In this document: in pieces, positions 1 to 9,129 of the stretch
How positions within the stretch are numbered: the first letter of the stretch is position 1
Layout of the letters: each line of letters opens with the position of its first letter
Origin: Campylobacter concisus
Lineage (GTDB): Bacteria; Campylobacterota; Campylobacteria; Campylobacterales; Campylobacteraceae
Assembly (NCBI RefSeq): GCF_003049735.1
Contig: NZ_PIRM01000004.1
Location: 103,550-167,549 of the forward strand
Direction: 5' to 3'
Length of the DNA: 64,000 nt
Notes under the pieces: model-generated
Database searches by the model: none
Seen by the model: only the letters and a program-made list of their open reading frames with translations
Told to the model about the DNA's origin: nothing
Position numbers and translations under genes: made by a program

Positions 1-1487
<1,487 letters not shown>

Positions 1488-1488
1488 A

Positions 1489-1516
1489 TTTAGAGCCATC
1501 TGGCTCTAAAAATTCT
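1489..1516 (+). terminator. Rho-independent terminator after pyrG
   Basis: TTTAGAGCC (1489-1497) pairs perfectly with GGCTCTAAA (1502-1510) around an ATCT loop, starting two bases after the pyrG stop codon and followed by an A/T-rich stretch. Confidence 0.75.
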
Positions 1517-1592
1517 TTTAAAATTTTGCTGTTTTTATTAAATTATTTATCAAATAAATCCCACTACTTGCCATAAATTTTTAAGGAGAAAA

Positions 1593-2144
1593 ATGAAAAC
1601 CCTAATCATCTTAGCCCACCCTGATATCCAAAACTCAGTCATAAACAAACGCTTGCTACAAGAGGCTCTCAAAGAGCCGCAGCACTTTAGTGTTCATGAT
1701 TTGACGCGGGCTTACGGGAGCGGCGATATCGACGCCGCGCGCGAGCAAGAGCTCATCAGATCCCACGACGCCCTCGTTTTGCAGTTTCCGCTTCACAACT
1801 TCTCCTGCCCTCCGATTTTAAAATCATGGATTGACGCGGTGATGACGCACGGCTTTGCCTACGGACGGGGTTCAGACGGCATAGCGGGGCGCAAGGTAGC
1901 GCTAGCCGTGACCGCAGGCATCAAAAAGAGCGACTACAGCCCGCAAGGACGCTATCATTTTAGCCTGCGCGAGGTTCTTGCGCCGTTTGAGCTTGCGTTT
2001 AAATACTATTTTCGCGCCGATTATCGCGACTTTTTCGCATTTTACGGCGCCGAGGAAACTCCAGGCGTGGACTACGTATCAAGCCAGGACGATTTAGAGC
2101 GCGGCGCTAGAGAATACGCGGAGTTTTTGAGAAATTTGGAATAA
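1593..2144 (+). CDS. Flavodoxin-fold NAD(P)H oxidoreductase (MdaB/KefF-type)
   Basis: 183 residues. The start TLIILAHPD and the central QFPLHNFSCPPILKSWID segment are typical of the NQO/MdaB/KefG-like NAD(P)H:quinone oxidoreductase family, which uses bound FMN or FAD for two-electron reduction of quinones or other electrophiles in the cytosol. A good SD (AAGGAG, 1583-1588) sits 4 bases before the ATG. Codon use is much richer in GCG, CGC, GAC and CCG than flanking pyrG and recJ, suggesting horizontal acquisition, and it separates two genes I expect to be neighbours in Campylobacter. The physiological substrate cannot be told from sequence. An inverted repeat follows the gene. Confidence 0.85.
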   Translation: MKTLIILAHPDIQNSVINKRLLQEALKEPQHFSVHDLTRAYGSGDIDAAREQELIRSHDALVLQFPLHNFSCPPILKSWIDAVMTHGFAYGRGSDGIAGRKVALAVTAGIKKSDYSPQGRYHFSLREVLAPFELAFKYYFRADYRDFFAFYGAEETPGVDYVSSQDDLERGAREYAEFLRNLE

Positions 2145-2154
2145 ATTTTTATAA

Positions 2155-2186
2155 AAATGGTTTAAACTTTCTGGAATAAACCATTT
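2155..2186 (+). terminator. Stem-loop after the oxidoreductase gene
   Basis: AAATGGTTTA (2155-2164) and TAAACCATTT (2177-2186) form a perfect 10-bp stem with a 12-base loop, 10 bases after the stop codon and followed by AT-rich sequence. It is AT-rich for an intrinsic terminator. Confidence 0.5.
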
Positions 2187-2346
2187 AAAAATTTATAAAT
2201 TTAATTGTATAAATTTTTGCTAATACTTCCTATTTTTGGTGTGCTAAATTTGTAAAGACTATCAATTTAACAAAGCTTTTAAGCTTGCTATGAGCCCTAA
2301 AATCTTACTTTCATTTAAAATTATAAGAAATTAAATTTCAAAAAGA

Positions 2347-2352
2347 TATAAT
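2347..2352 (+). promoter_or_regulatory. Probable -10 box for small ORF/recJ
   Basis: TATAAT lies 32 bases upstream of the small ORF start at 2385. There is no convincing -35, as is usual for Campylobacter housekeeping promoters. The expected transcript start is near 2358. Confidence 0.5.
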
Positions 2353-2384
2353 CCAAGCATTCAAAATAAAGACGAAAGATTGCG

Positions 2385-2507
2385 ATGAGAAAGAAGTATT
2401 TTTATAGCCAAATTTTTGGCAATATGGGTGTAAATTTAAGTGAACAAGTGGCATTAAATAAAGTTGGTAAGTTCTTTAAAAATTCTTACCAAAACCATGC
2501 TAAATAA
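2385..2507 (+). CDS. 40-residue ORF overlapping the recJ start
   Basis: ATG at 2385 opens a 40-codon frame ending at TAA 2505-2507, eight bases inside recJ if recJ starts at 2497. The predicted peptide (MRKKYFYSQIFGNMG...) has a Lys/Arg-Tyr/Phe-rich start and no signal peptide. It sits just downstream of a TATAAT box, so it would be the first thing translated on the transcript. I do not recognise a family. It may be a genuine small protein or a leader peptide coupling translation to recJ, which has no obvious SD of its own at 2497. The SD before 2385 is weak. Confidence 0.4.
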   Translation: MRKKYFYSQIFGNMGVNLSEQVALNKVGKFFKNSYQNHAK

Positions 2508-4071
2508 AGAGGATATAAGGAATTTACTAGCGCATAGATTTTGTAACGACATACATAAAAAAATTAGTGAAATTCCGACACCAAGTGCCTTAAAAGATAT
2601 CTATAAAGGTGCTAATCGCATAAAAGAAGCGATCGGGAAAAACGAGCGAATAGCTATCGTGGGCGATTATGATGTTGATGGTGTTGTTTCGAGTGTGATT
2701 TTGGCTGAGTTTTTTGATGATCTTGGCGTGAAAGACTACCTAGTAAAAATTCCAAATAGGTTTAAAGATGGATATGGGCTAAATCCTGAGATAATAGACG
2801 AACTCTCAGCTGATGTAAGCTTGATTATCACCGTTGATAACGGCATCTCTGCAAACGATGCGGCCATTATCTGTAAAGAAAAAGGCATCGATCTTATTAT
2901 CACTGATCATCACATGCCTCCAGCTGTTCTCCCAGAAGCTTATGCGATCATCAATCCAAAACAAGAAGACTGCAACTTCCCAAATATCGAAATTTGTGGT
3001 GCTGAGGTCGCTTGGTATTTGGTTGGAGCGTTAAAGGATGTTTTTGGACTAAATTACGATATGAGCAAATTTCTAGAGCTTTTAGCTATCGCGATAATCG
3101 CTGATATGATGGAGCTAAGAGATATGAATAGAATGCTTGTTCGCCTTGGCATTTGTAAGCTAAATGCGTCTAAGCGTTCCGCATTTCACGCTATAAAAGA
3201 GTTTTATGGTAAGGAAAAATTTGAGTGCGATGATATTAGCTTTCTTATAGCCCCACTTATAAATTCAGCCGGACGCATGGACGATGCGATGAATTCATTT
3301 AACTTTTTACGTGCTAAAAGTATCGAAGAGGCTTACAACTACCTTGATACAATCATTGAATTTAACAACTCCAGAAAAGAGGAAGAGCGCCAACTCTTTG
3401 AATGCTCGCTAAAGGACGTAAAAGAAGATGATGAAGTCATCATCACTTGGGGTGAGCAGTGGCATGAGGGTGTGATAGGCATCGTAGCTAGCCGCTTAGC
3501 AAAGCACTTTGCAAAGCCAGCTATCGTCTTTAGTATCGATAAAGGTCGTGCAAAAGGTAGTGCTAGAAGCATTGGTAAGCTTGATATCTTATCTCTCATA
3601 GCAAGCCACGAAGATCTGCTAACAAGCTACGGCGGTCACAAAGGAGCGGCTGGACTTACGCTTGCACCTGAAAATTTGGTGAAATTTAAAGAAGCGATAA
3701 ATAAAAGTTGCTCATGCCTAAATATGCAAGATTGCAAAAGCTCGGACGAGCTACTTGGCGACATAATGCCAAGCGAGATAGACTTTGAGCTGCTTGAAAT
3801 TTTAGAATTTTATGAGCCATATGGGCAGAAAAATCCTCGCCCAGTCTTTAAGATAAAAAATGCTCTTGTTAAAAACGAAAGACTTATAGGAAGAGATCAA
3901 AATCACCTAAAGCTCATCTTACAAAAGGATAATAAAACGCTTGAGGCTCTATTTTTTAACTTTACAAGACATGCTAGAGTTGGCGAGATGATAGATATTA
4001 TCTTTTGTATATCAAAAAATTCATTCCGCGGACTTGTTACCCCACAGCTACTCATAAAAGAGATTTTATAA
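2497..4071 (+). CDS. recJ: Single-stranded-DNA-specific exonuclease RecJ
   Basis: 5'-3' single-strand exonuclease used in RecF-pathway recombination, mismatch repair and excision repair. About 524 residues from ATG 2497 (LNKEDIRNLLAHRF). A TTG at 2464 would add 11 residues but has no better SD. DHH-superfamily motifs are clear: VGDYDVDGVVSS (Asp-rich motif I), TVDNGIS, TDHHMPP, then the DHHA1 motif YGGHKGAAG in the C-terminal half and an OB-like tail. The start overlaps a 40-codon upstream ORF, suggesting translational coupling. The N-terminal choice is the only uncertainty. Confidence 0.95.
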   Translation: MLNKEDIRNLLAHRFCNDIHKKISEIPTPSALKDIYKGANRIKEAIGKNERIAIVGDYDVDGVVSSVILAEFFDDLGVKDYLVKIPNRFKDGYGLNPEIIDELSADVSLIITVDNGISANDAAIICKEKGIDLIITDHHMPPAVLPEAYAIINPKQEDCNFPNIEICGAEVAWYLVGALKDVFGLNYDMSKFLELLAIAIIADMMELRDMNRMLVRLGICKLNASKRSAFHAIKEFYGKEKFECDDISFLIAPLINSAGRMDDAMNSFNFLRAKSIEEAYNYLDTIIEFNNSRKEEERQLFECSLKDVKEDDEVIITWGEQWHEGVIGIVASRLAKHFAKPAIVFSIDKGRAKGSARSIGKLDILSLIASHEDLLTSYGGHKGAAGLTLAPENLVKFKEAINKSCSCLNMQDCKSSDELLGDIMPSEIDFELLEILEFYEPYGQKNPRPVFKIKNALVKNERLIGRDQNHLKLILQKDNKTLEALFFNFTRHARVGEMIDIIFCISKNSFRGLVTPQLLIKEIL

Positions 4072-4076
4072 ATTTT

Positions 4077-4129
4077 ATCTCGGTTTTATAATGCTAAAAT
4101 TTTAATGAAACCGAGATTGCTTCGGTTTT
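4077..4129 (+). terminator. Nested, mutually exclusive stem-loops after recJ
   Basis: ATCTCGGTTT (4077-4086) pairs with AAACCGAGAT (4108-4117). The same AAACCGA (4108-4114) can instead pair with TCGGTTT (4122-4128), followed by TTA. The second hairpin looks like a terminator. The shared middle arm means only one can form at a time. Confidence 0.5.
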
Positions 4130-4297
4130 AATTCACCAAAATCGTTTCTTTATATATTTAATGCAGTCCAACTAAAATAATACTATTTGACTCAAATTTC
4201 TGTATTGTAAAATTAATGTTATATAAATATTTATACTTTATTTAAGTTTATTTTTGCTTTAATTTTAATTTTAAATATTAATTTCATAGGACTAAAC

Positions 4298-6295
4298 ATG
4301 AAAATTTCTTACGTTTTAGCATTTGCTTTAGTATCAAATTTAATGCTTGGTGCTGAAAAAACGATAGACCTGGCTCCGGTTACCGTTTCTGCAAAGATAG
4401 AAAAGTCGGTTCTTGAAGAACCTACAAAGGCTCAAATAGTGGGCAAAGGCGCGATACTGGAAAACAGCGACATCGCTAAATCGCTTTTAAATTTGAGCGG
4501 CTTTACGATGGAGCGTAAGGGCGGAGGCGGCAGCGAGGTTTATTATCGTTCGCAGACGGCGGCTAGGCTGCCGGTGCTGATCGACGGTAGCACGCTAAAC
4601 GGCGGCTGCGGCATGCGTATGGATACGCCCATCACCTACATCTCGGCGCAAAACTACAGCTCGGTTCGCATCGTAAAAGGCCCGCAAGACGTTAGATACG
4701 GCGCGCTCATTAGCGGCGGTATATTTTTCGATAGAGAGATAGCAAGGCTGTCAAAACCGAGCTTCGGAGGAAACGTAAGCGTGCTGGGCGGCAGTTTTAG
4801 AAGATTTGAAACTGCCGCGGACGTAGCGGCGGGTAACGAGCTTGGAAGCCTAGAAATTTCTGGCGGACACTACCAGAGCGGCGATTATAAAAGCGGCGAC
4901 GGACAGAAAATGCATACGCACTATAAACGCAACAGCGTCTCTCTCGTGGGTACGCTAACGCCCACGGATACTACCGCCTTGCAGCTAAGCGCGGACTTGG
5001 GTAATGGAGAAGCAGCATATGCCGACAGGATGAGGGACGGCATACAATTTGACCGTAAATCTTTCGGACTCAAATTTGAACAAGACGTCGGCGAGCACAA
5101 GATCAGGCTAAGCTCGTACTATCATCAAATCGATCACATAATGGACAACTTCACCATGCGTCCGGTGGTGCCGGGTACGGGGCGCGGCAAGGGATATAGC
5201 ATCAGCCACCCGATACGCGATATGTATGGCTTTAAGCTAGAAGGCGAGCTAAATTTCGACAATCTAACAAGCTATCTTGGCGCTGGGTACTCTGAGGATG
5301 TATTTAAGTGGAGAGGCGCCGGAACGGGCGGAGCCGGCGTATCTAAAGCCGAAATGGACGCAGCCGTATCAAAGCCGCACGTAAAAGAGCGCAAGGTAAC
5401 GTATAAAACGATCTACACTCAAAACGAATACGTCCTAGAAAACGACTACGGGCTTTTTGGCGGACTTAGGCTGGACGCGGGCGAGAGAAGGCTGCTAAAA
5501 ACGCATAAGAGCAGAAAAGAAAATTTATTCTCAGGCTTTTTTAGATACGAAAAATATCTGCAAAATTTAACGCTTTACGCGGGACTAGGTCACGCGCAAA
5601 GGTTACCGGATCACTGGGAAACGAGTAAAGACGATAATCTTAAGCTAAATAAAGAAAGAAACACTCAGCTTGACTTCGGTACCGTGCTAAAAGATAAAAA
5701 CTACGAGCTAAACGCGAATTTCTTCGTCTCGAAGATGGATGATTACATAATGATAAAGTATAACCCTATGGGTATGTCTTCAAACGTATTTAATACCGAT
5801 GCTTTACTATACGGCGGCGAGATCGAGGGCGATACGCTACTAGCCGATATGTTTAGGCTGGGGGCGGGCGTATCCTACGTCTACGGCAAAGTGACTAAAA
5901 ATGCGGGCGGCCTAAAAGACGGCGACGCGCTGCCTAAGGTTTCGCCTCTAACGTTTAAACTAAGCGCCGGCCTAGAAAAGCCAGACTGGTTCGTCAAAGC
6001 CGACTTCTACGCTAACGCATCGCAAAAACGCGCGCAAAAAGGCTACGGCGACGTGGGCGGTATGGACCTGGGCAAGAGCGATAGCTTCTGGACGCTAGGA
6101 CTAAGCGCGGGCTATAAATATAAAAATTATCAATTTTTGCTAGCGGCGGAAAACCTAAACGACGCCAAATACGCCTATCATAACTCAAAAGGCGGCTACG
6201 GCGGCGGTATCGCAGGCTACGAGACCATCCCGAACGGCACGAGGCTTTATGAGCCGGGCAGAAGCTTTTGGGCGAAATTTAAGGTGCATTTTTAG
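4298..6295 (+). CDS. TonB-dependent copper receptor (OprC/NosA family)
   Basis: 665-residue outer-membrane receptor: signal peptide (about 1-19), plug domain with ILENSDIAKSLLNLSGF and VKGPQDVRYG (126-135), then a 22-strand barrel ending in the aromatic C-terminus KVHF. It carries the copper-site pattern I know from OprC: Cys104-x3-Met108 in GGCGMRMD and His280-x-Met282 in DHIMDNF (CxxxM...HxM). NosA of this family supports copper loading of nitrous oxide reductase; that link is inference here. Codon use is strikingly GC-richer than flanking recJ and the downstream gene, as in the oxidoreductase at 1593. It has its own upstream region and is followed by a strong stem-loop, so it is probably monocistronic. 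Confidence 0.88.
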   Translation: MKISYVLAFALVSNLMLGAEKTIDLAPVTVSAKIEKSVLEEPTKAQIVGKGAILENSDIAKSLLNLSGFTMERKGGGGSEVYYRSQTAARLPVLIDGSTLNGGCGMRMDTPITYISAQNYSSVRIVKGPQDVRYGALISGGIFFDREIARLSKPSFGGNVSVLGGSFRRFETAADVAAGNELGSLEISGGHYQSGDYKSGDGQKMHTHYKRNSVSLVGTLTPTDTTALQLSADLGNGEAAYADRMRDGIQFDRKSFGLKFEQDVGEHKIRLSSYYHQIDHIMDNFTMRPVVPGTGRGKGYSISHPIRDMYGFKLEGELNFDNLTSYLGAGYSEDVFKWRGAGTGGAGVSKAEMDAAVSKPHVKERKVTYKTIYTQNEYVLENDYGLFGGLRLDAGERRLLKTHKSRKENLFSGFFRYEKYLQNLTLYAGLGHAQRLPDHWETSKDDNLKLNKERNTQLDFGTVLKDKNYELNANFFVSKMDDYIMIKYNPMGMSSNVFNTDALLYGGEIEGDTLLADMFRLGAGVSYVYGKVTKNAGGLKDGDALPKVSPLTFKLSAGLEKPDWFVKADFYANASQKRAQKGYGDVGGMDLGKSDSFWTLGLSAGYKYKNYQFLLAAENLNDAKYAYHNSKGGYGGGIAGYETIPNGTRLYEPGRSFWAKFKVHF

Positions 6296-6308
6296 GGCGT
6301 AACTTAAT

Positions 6309-6360
6309 AAATTTGGCATGGCTGTGGGCTTAGGATTTGCCCTAAAGCCGTGCTAAATTT
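6309..6360 (+). terminator. Long stem-loop after the TonB receptor gene
   Basis: The arm at 6309-6322 (AAATTTGGCATGGC) pairs over 14 positions, with two G-T pairs, with 6347-6360. An inner GGGC/GCCC hairpin lies in the loop. It ends in TTT and AT-rich sequence. Confidence 0.65.
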
Positions 6361-6558
6361 AAGTATTTTTACTCTTATATTCTTAACAATACTCACGCTT
6401 ACTACATTTACCATTAGCAATAAATTGGCACTTGGTATAAAATTTCTTATTAAATTTTAAAGCCAAAGGATGATTAAAATGGGGCTTTATTAAATTTAAA
6501 TTTTTATATGGATTAAAAGCTTAGATGTAAAACCTCAGAAATCTTTTAAAGGAGAGGT

Positions 6559-7143
6559 ATGAAAAATTTACTTGTAAAATCAAGCTTGATTCTAGCTTTG
6601 GTAAGCTCAGCTGCACTAGCTCAAGGTGCATTTGTTGGTGGTGAAGGTGATTATTCGTTTAACTCAAAAATCAAAACAAAAAATATAGCAAGTAGCGAGA
6701 AAAATAACTTCAAAAAAGGTCACTACGGCCTTGGCTTTTATGGCGGTTATGATTTTGACAGCTATAGAGCTTATGGCGGTTATTATTATGACTTTAAAGC
6801 CAGGAAAAATGCTGGTGAATCAGATGCAAAATGGAGTAAGCATAAATTTCTAGGCGGCGTTGATTATACGCCAAGCATCACTGAAAATTTTAAAGCCGTT
6901 CTTGGTGGATACACAGGTCTTGGCTACTTGAGCGTTAGAGAGAGATTTAATAACGAAACAAGTAAGAAAAATTTCAAAGGCTTACTAGTTGGCGCGAAAG
7001 CGGGTGGCATCTACTCATTTGATAAACATAACGCGATAGAGTTTGGCTTAAAAGCTGATAAGACTTTTTATAAGAAAAATAGCGGAGCTCAGTTAAGAGA
7101 TACAACTATAGGAATTTATACAGGCTATACTTATAAATTCTAA
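6559..7143 (+). CDS. Small outer-membrane beta-barrel protein
   Basis: 194 residues with a signal peptide (MKNLLVKSSLILALVSSAALAQ, cleavage near 20-22) and alternating aromatic/glycine strands (GLGFYGGYDF, YRAYGGYYYDF, TYKF) ending in C-terminal Phe, as expected for a BamA-dependent 8-stranded barrel of the OmpX/opacity-porin type. SD AAAGGAGAG is ideal. Base composition is back to that of the genome core, unlike the receptor upstream. The specific function is unknown; adhesion or envelope structure are possibilities for this fold. Confidence 0.75.
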   Translation: MKNLLVKSSLILALVSSAALAQGAFVGGEGDYSFNSKIKTKNIASSEKNNFKKGHYGLGFYGGYDFDSYRAYGGYYYDFKARKNAGESDAKWSKHKFLGGVDYTPSITENFKAVLGGYTGLGYLSVRERFNNETSKKNFKGLLVGAKAGGIYSFDKHNAIEFGLKADKTFYKKNSGAQLRDTTIGIYTGYTYKF

Positions 7144-7148
7144 CCTTT

Positions 7149-7176
7149 AGGCAAGGCTTAGGCTTTGCCTTATTTT
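7149..7176 (+). terminator. Terminator between convergent genes
   Basis: AGGCAAGGC (7149-7157) pairs with GCTTTGCCT (7162-7170), with one G-T pair, followed by TATTTT. It lies between the plus-strand barrel gene and minus-strand pcm, which ends at 7180. Confidence 0.7.
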
Positions 7177-7179
7177 GGG

Positions 7180-7812
7180 CTACTCTCTACCTTCAAGAAG
7201 TGGCACAAAAAGGCACTCATCCAAGTACTCTTTTTCTAAATTTCCATCTTTATCTTTTTTAAATTTAGCGATAAATTGCTTGCCATCTTTCTTCATCGGA
7301 GCTACTAAAATTCCACCATTTTTAAGCTGCTTAAATAAATTTGGCGAGATCTCATCAGCAGCTGCCGAGAGCAGGATACGATCAAATGGTGCGTAGCTTC
7401 GCCAGCCATTGTTGCCGTCATCATATCTTACATGCACGTTTTTTATTTTTAGTGCCTCGAAGCGTTTTTTTGCCTCCATGGCTAGCTTTTCTATTCGCTC
7501 GACACTAAAAATTCTATGTGCAAGTTTGCTTAAAATAGCTGCTTGATAGCCACTGCCGCAGCCTATCTCTAGGATGTTATCCATATTCTCGCACTCTAGC
7601 GCCATGGTCATCTTTGCCACAGTTAGCGGTGAGCTGATCCATTGATTGCCCAGTATGGGCTGCGCGTCAAGTTTATAAGCATGTGCAGTGATTGGTACAA
7701 AAATTTCACGCTCAGTGGTAGCTATCGCATCGAACAAAAGCGGACTTAGTATGATCTCGTCGGCTATATCGCTAGCTAAATTTTGGCATTTTATCGCTTC
7801 TAGTTGGGTCAA
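7180..7812 (-). CDS. pcm: Protein-L-isoaspartate O-methyltransferase
   Basis: Uses S-adenosylmethionine to methylate L-isoaspartyl residues in age-damaged cytosolic proteins, starting their repair. 210 residues, normal for the family. SAM-binding motif I is LEIGCGSGYQ (81-90), preceded by the family segment QWISSPLTVAKM (57-68) and followed by DRILLSAAADE and GGILVAPM. It lies last in the nrdB-lipoprotein-hydrolase-pcm run, 60 bases after the hydrolase gene. Confidence 0.95.
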   Translation of the reverse strand: MTQLEAIKCQNLASDIADEIILSPLLFDAIATTEREIFVPITAHAYKLDAQPILGNQWISSPLTVAKMTMALECENMDNILEIGCGSGYQAAILSKLAHRIFSVERIEKLAMEAKKRFEALKIKNVHVRYDDGNNGWRSYAPFDRILLSAAADEISPNLFKQLKNGGILVAPMKKDGKQFIAKFKKDKDGNLEKEYLDECLFVPLLEGRE

Positions 7813-7872
7813 AATTTATATCCTAAATAAAAATTAAATCGTTATTATACGATTTAAAACTTATCTTAAAAT

Positions 7873-8640
7873 TTATAAAATCCCTAAATTCGTCTTGATC
7901 TCTTTTATTAAATTTGCATCAAATATCGTCTCTTTAACAAGTGTACCATTTGGTAAAAATACCCCAGCAACTTCTAATGCAAGTGAGCTTGAGATCATGA
8001 CGTAGCAGTTGTTTGCGATAGCTAGAGCCTTGCAAAGACTAAGATAAGCATCCTCTCTTGCCTTGCCCCACATGGCTGGTACCATGATGATGTCACACTC
8101 CTTTAGTTTTGCCCAAAGCCTACTATCACGTAGTTCAAAGCATATTAGCACCCCAAGCTTTAGTCCTCTAAAATCAAAGGCATTTATATCGCTCACCTCG
8201 CCAGCGGCAAAGATCTCATACTCCAAATTTGGCCTAAAAAGTTCGGCTTTAAATTGTGAGTGAAAGACATTATTTGAGTTAAGAAGCAAAAATTCGTTAT
8301 AAATTTTTGGCTGGTGTGGATTTAGATTTGAAATTTGAGCGAGCCCTGCGCTTTTGTTTAGGCTAGTAAGGTGCGTAAAACCAAGAAATTTATCTGGGCT
8401 AAGCGCCTCTTGCAAGCGCTCAAGCAGCATTGCATCAAAGCTACCTATCATGCCACCAAGCATCGCTTTGTTCGCCCCTGCAAAAAAGCCGTCAAAGTCA
8501 TAGCCGCTGATGCAAAGCTCGCTTGCAAGAATGAGTGAGTTTTCAGGCGCAGCCTCAACTAAATTTGCAAGCTCTTCTAGGCGATCTGTTGCATTTTTTG
8601 CCTTTAAAGTTAGGCTTATTAGGTTTAAATTTTCGCTCAT
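7873..8640 (-). CDS. Carbon-nitrogen hydrolase (nitrilase superfamily)
   Basis: 255 residues. The nitrilase catalytic triad is visible: Glu41 (LASELCISG), Lys131 (FKAELFRP) and Cys167 (LICFELRD). The family hydrolyses nitriles, amides or carbamoyl groups, and this gene may act on a small amide such as a deaminated glutamine analogue, but the substrate cannot be assigned. Its ATG follows directly on the stop codon of the upstream lipoprotein gene, so the two are co-translated. Confidence 0.85.
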   Translation of the reverse strand: MSENLNLISLTLKAKNATDRLEELANLVEAAPENSLILASELCISGYDFDGFFAGANKAMLGGMIGSFDAMLLERLQEALSPDKFLGFTHLTSLNKSAGLAQISNLNPHQPKIYNEFLLLNSNNVFHSQFKAELFRPNLEYEIFAAGEVSDINAFDFRGLKLGVLICFELRDSRLWAKLKECDIIMVPAMWGKAREDAYLSLCKALAIANNCYVMISSSLALEVAGVFLPNGTLVKETIFDANLIKEIKTNLGIL

Positions 8641-9129
8641 TTATTTTCCAAATACAAATGTCATAGGTTTTTCGTCGTGGCAGTCTTTTGGAATTTTGCA
8701 GTTTATATCCGTACCACCGATGTTTGGTGTAGCTTTTAAAATGACGCTTATAGCTGTGATTTTATCATCTCTCTGGGAGAGTGGATCATTAAAAACCCAG
8801 ACCTCAAAGCCAAGACCTATATCCTCATCATGTGAAACTACTCTTACCTCTTTTAGGTCTTTTGCTTCAAAGCCACACTGTTTGTTTATGCCAAGCATCA
8901 CGTCATTTCCTAGCACAGATCCTAGCGGTGCGAAACTTGGTGCAATTTCGCCGTTTGGCATCTCTTGATAGATTTCCGCTTGGCTTGTCTCTTTTATCTT
9001 GACAAGCTTGTAGGCGTAGAAATTTTCGAGATTATTTTTATTTGCTTGATCAATTATTCTTTGATTGCTGCTCGCACACCCCACAAAAAGCACGCAGACA
9101 AGGGCTAAAATTCCATTTTTAAAAGTCAT
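8641..9129 (-). CDS. Predicted lipoprotein downstream of nrdB
   Basis: About 162 residues from ATG 9129; a TTG three bases earlier is in frame. The N-terminus GILALVCVLFVGCASS is a lipoprotein signal with lipobox LFVGC. The remainder is soluble with several cysteines (KQCGFEA, INCKIPKDCHDEK). I do not recognise a family. The start overlaps the nrdB stop by 11 bases and the end abuts the hydrolase gene, so all three form one transcription unit. It probably sits on the periplasmic face of a membrane. Confidence 0.75.
   Translation of the reverse strand: MTFKNGILALVCVLFVGCASSNQRIIDQANKNNLENFYAYKLVKIKETSQAEIYQEMPNGEIAPSFAPLGSVLGNDVMLGINKQCGFEAKDLKEVRVVSHDEDIGLGFEVWVFNDPLSQRDDKITAISVILKATPNIGGTDINCKIPKDCHDEKPMTFVFGK

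Noticed and set aside
4150..4200. Possible Fur box (AAATAATACTATTT) upstream of the TonB receptor
   Set aside because: Only a short imperfect match in very AT-rich sequence. The receptor looks copper-type, so Fur control is not supported.
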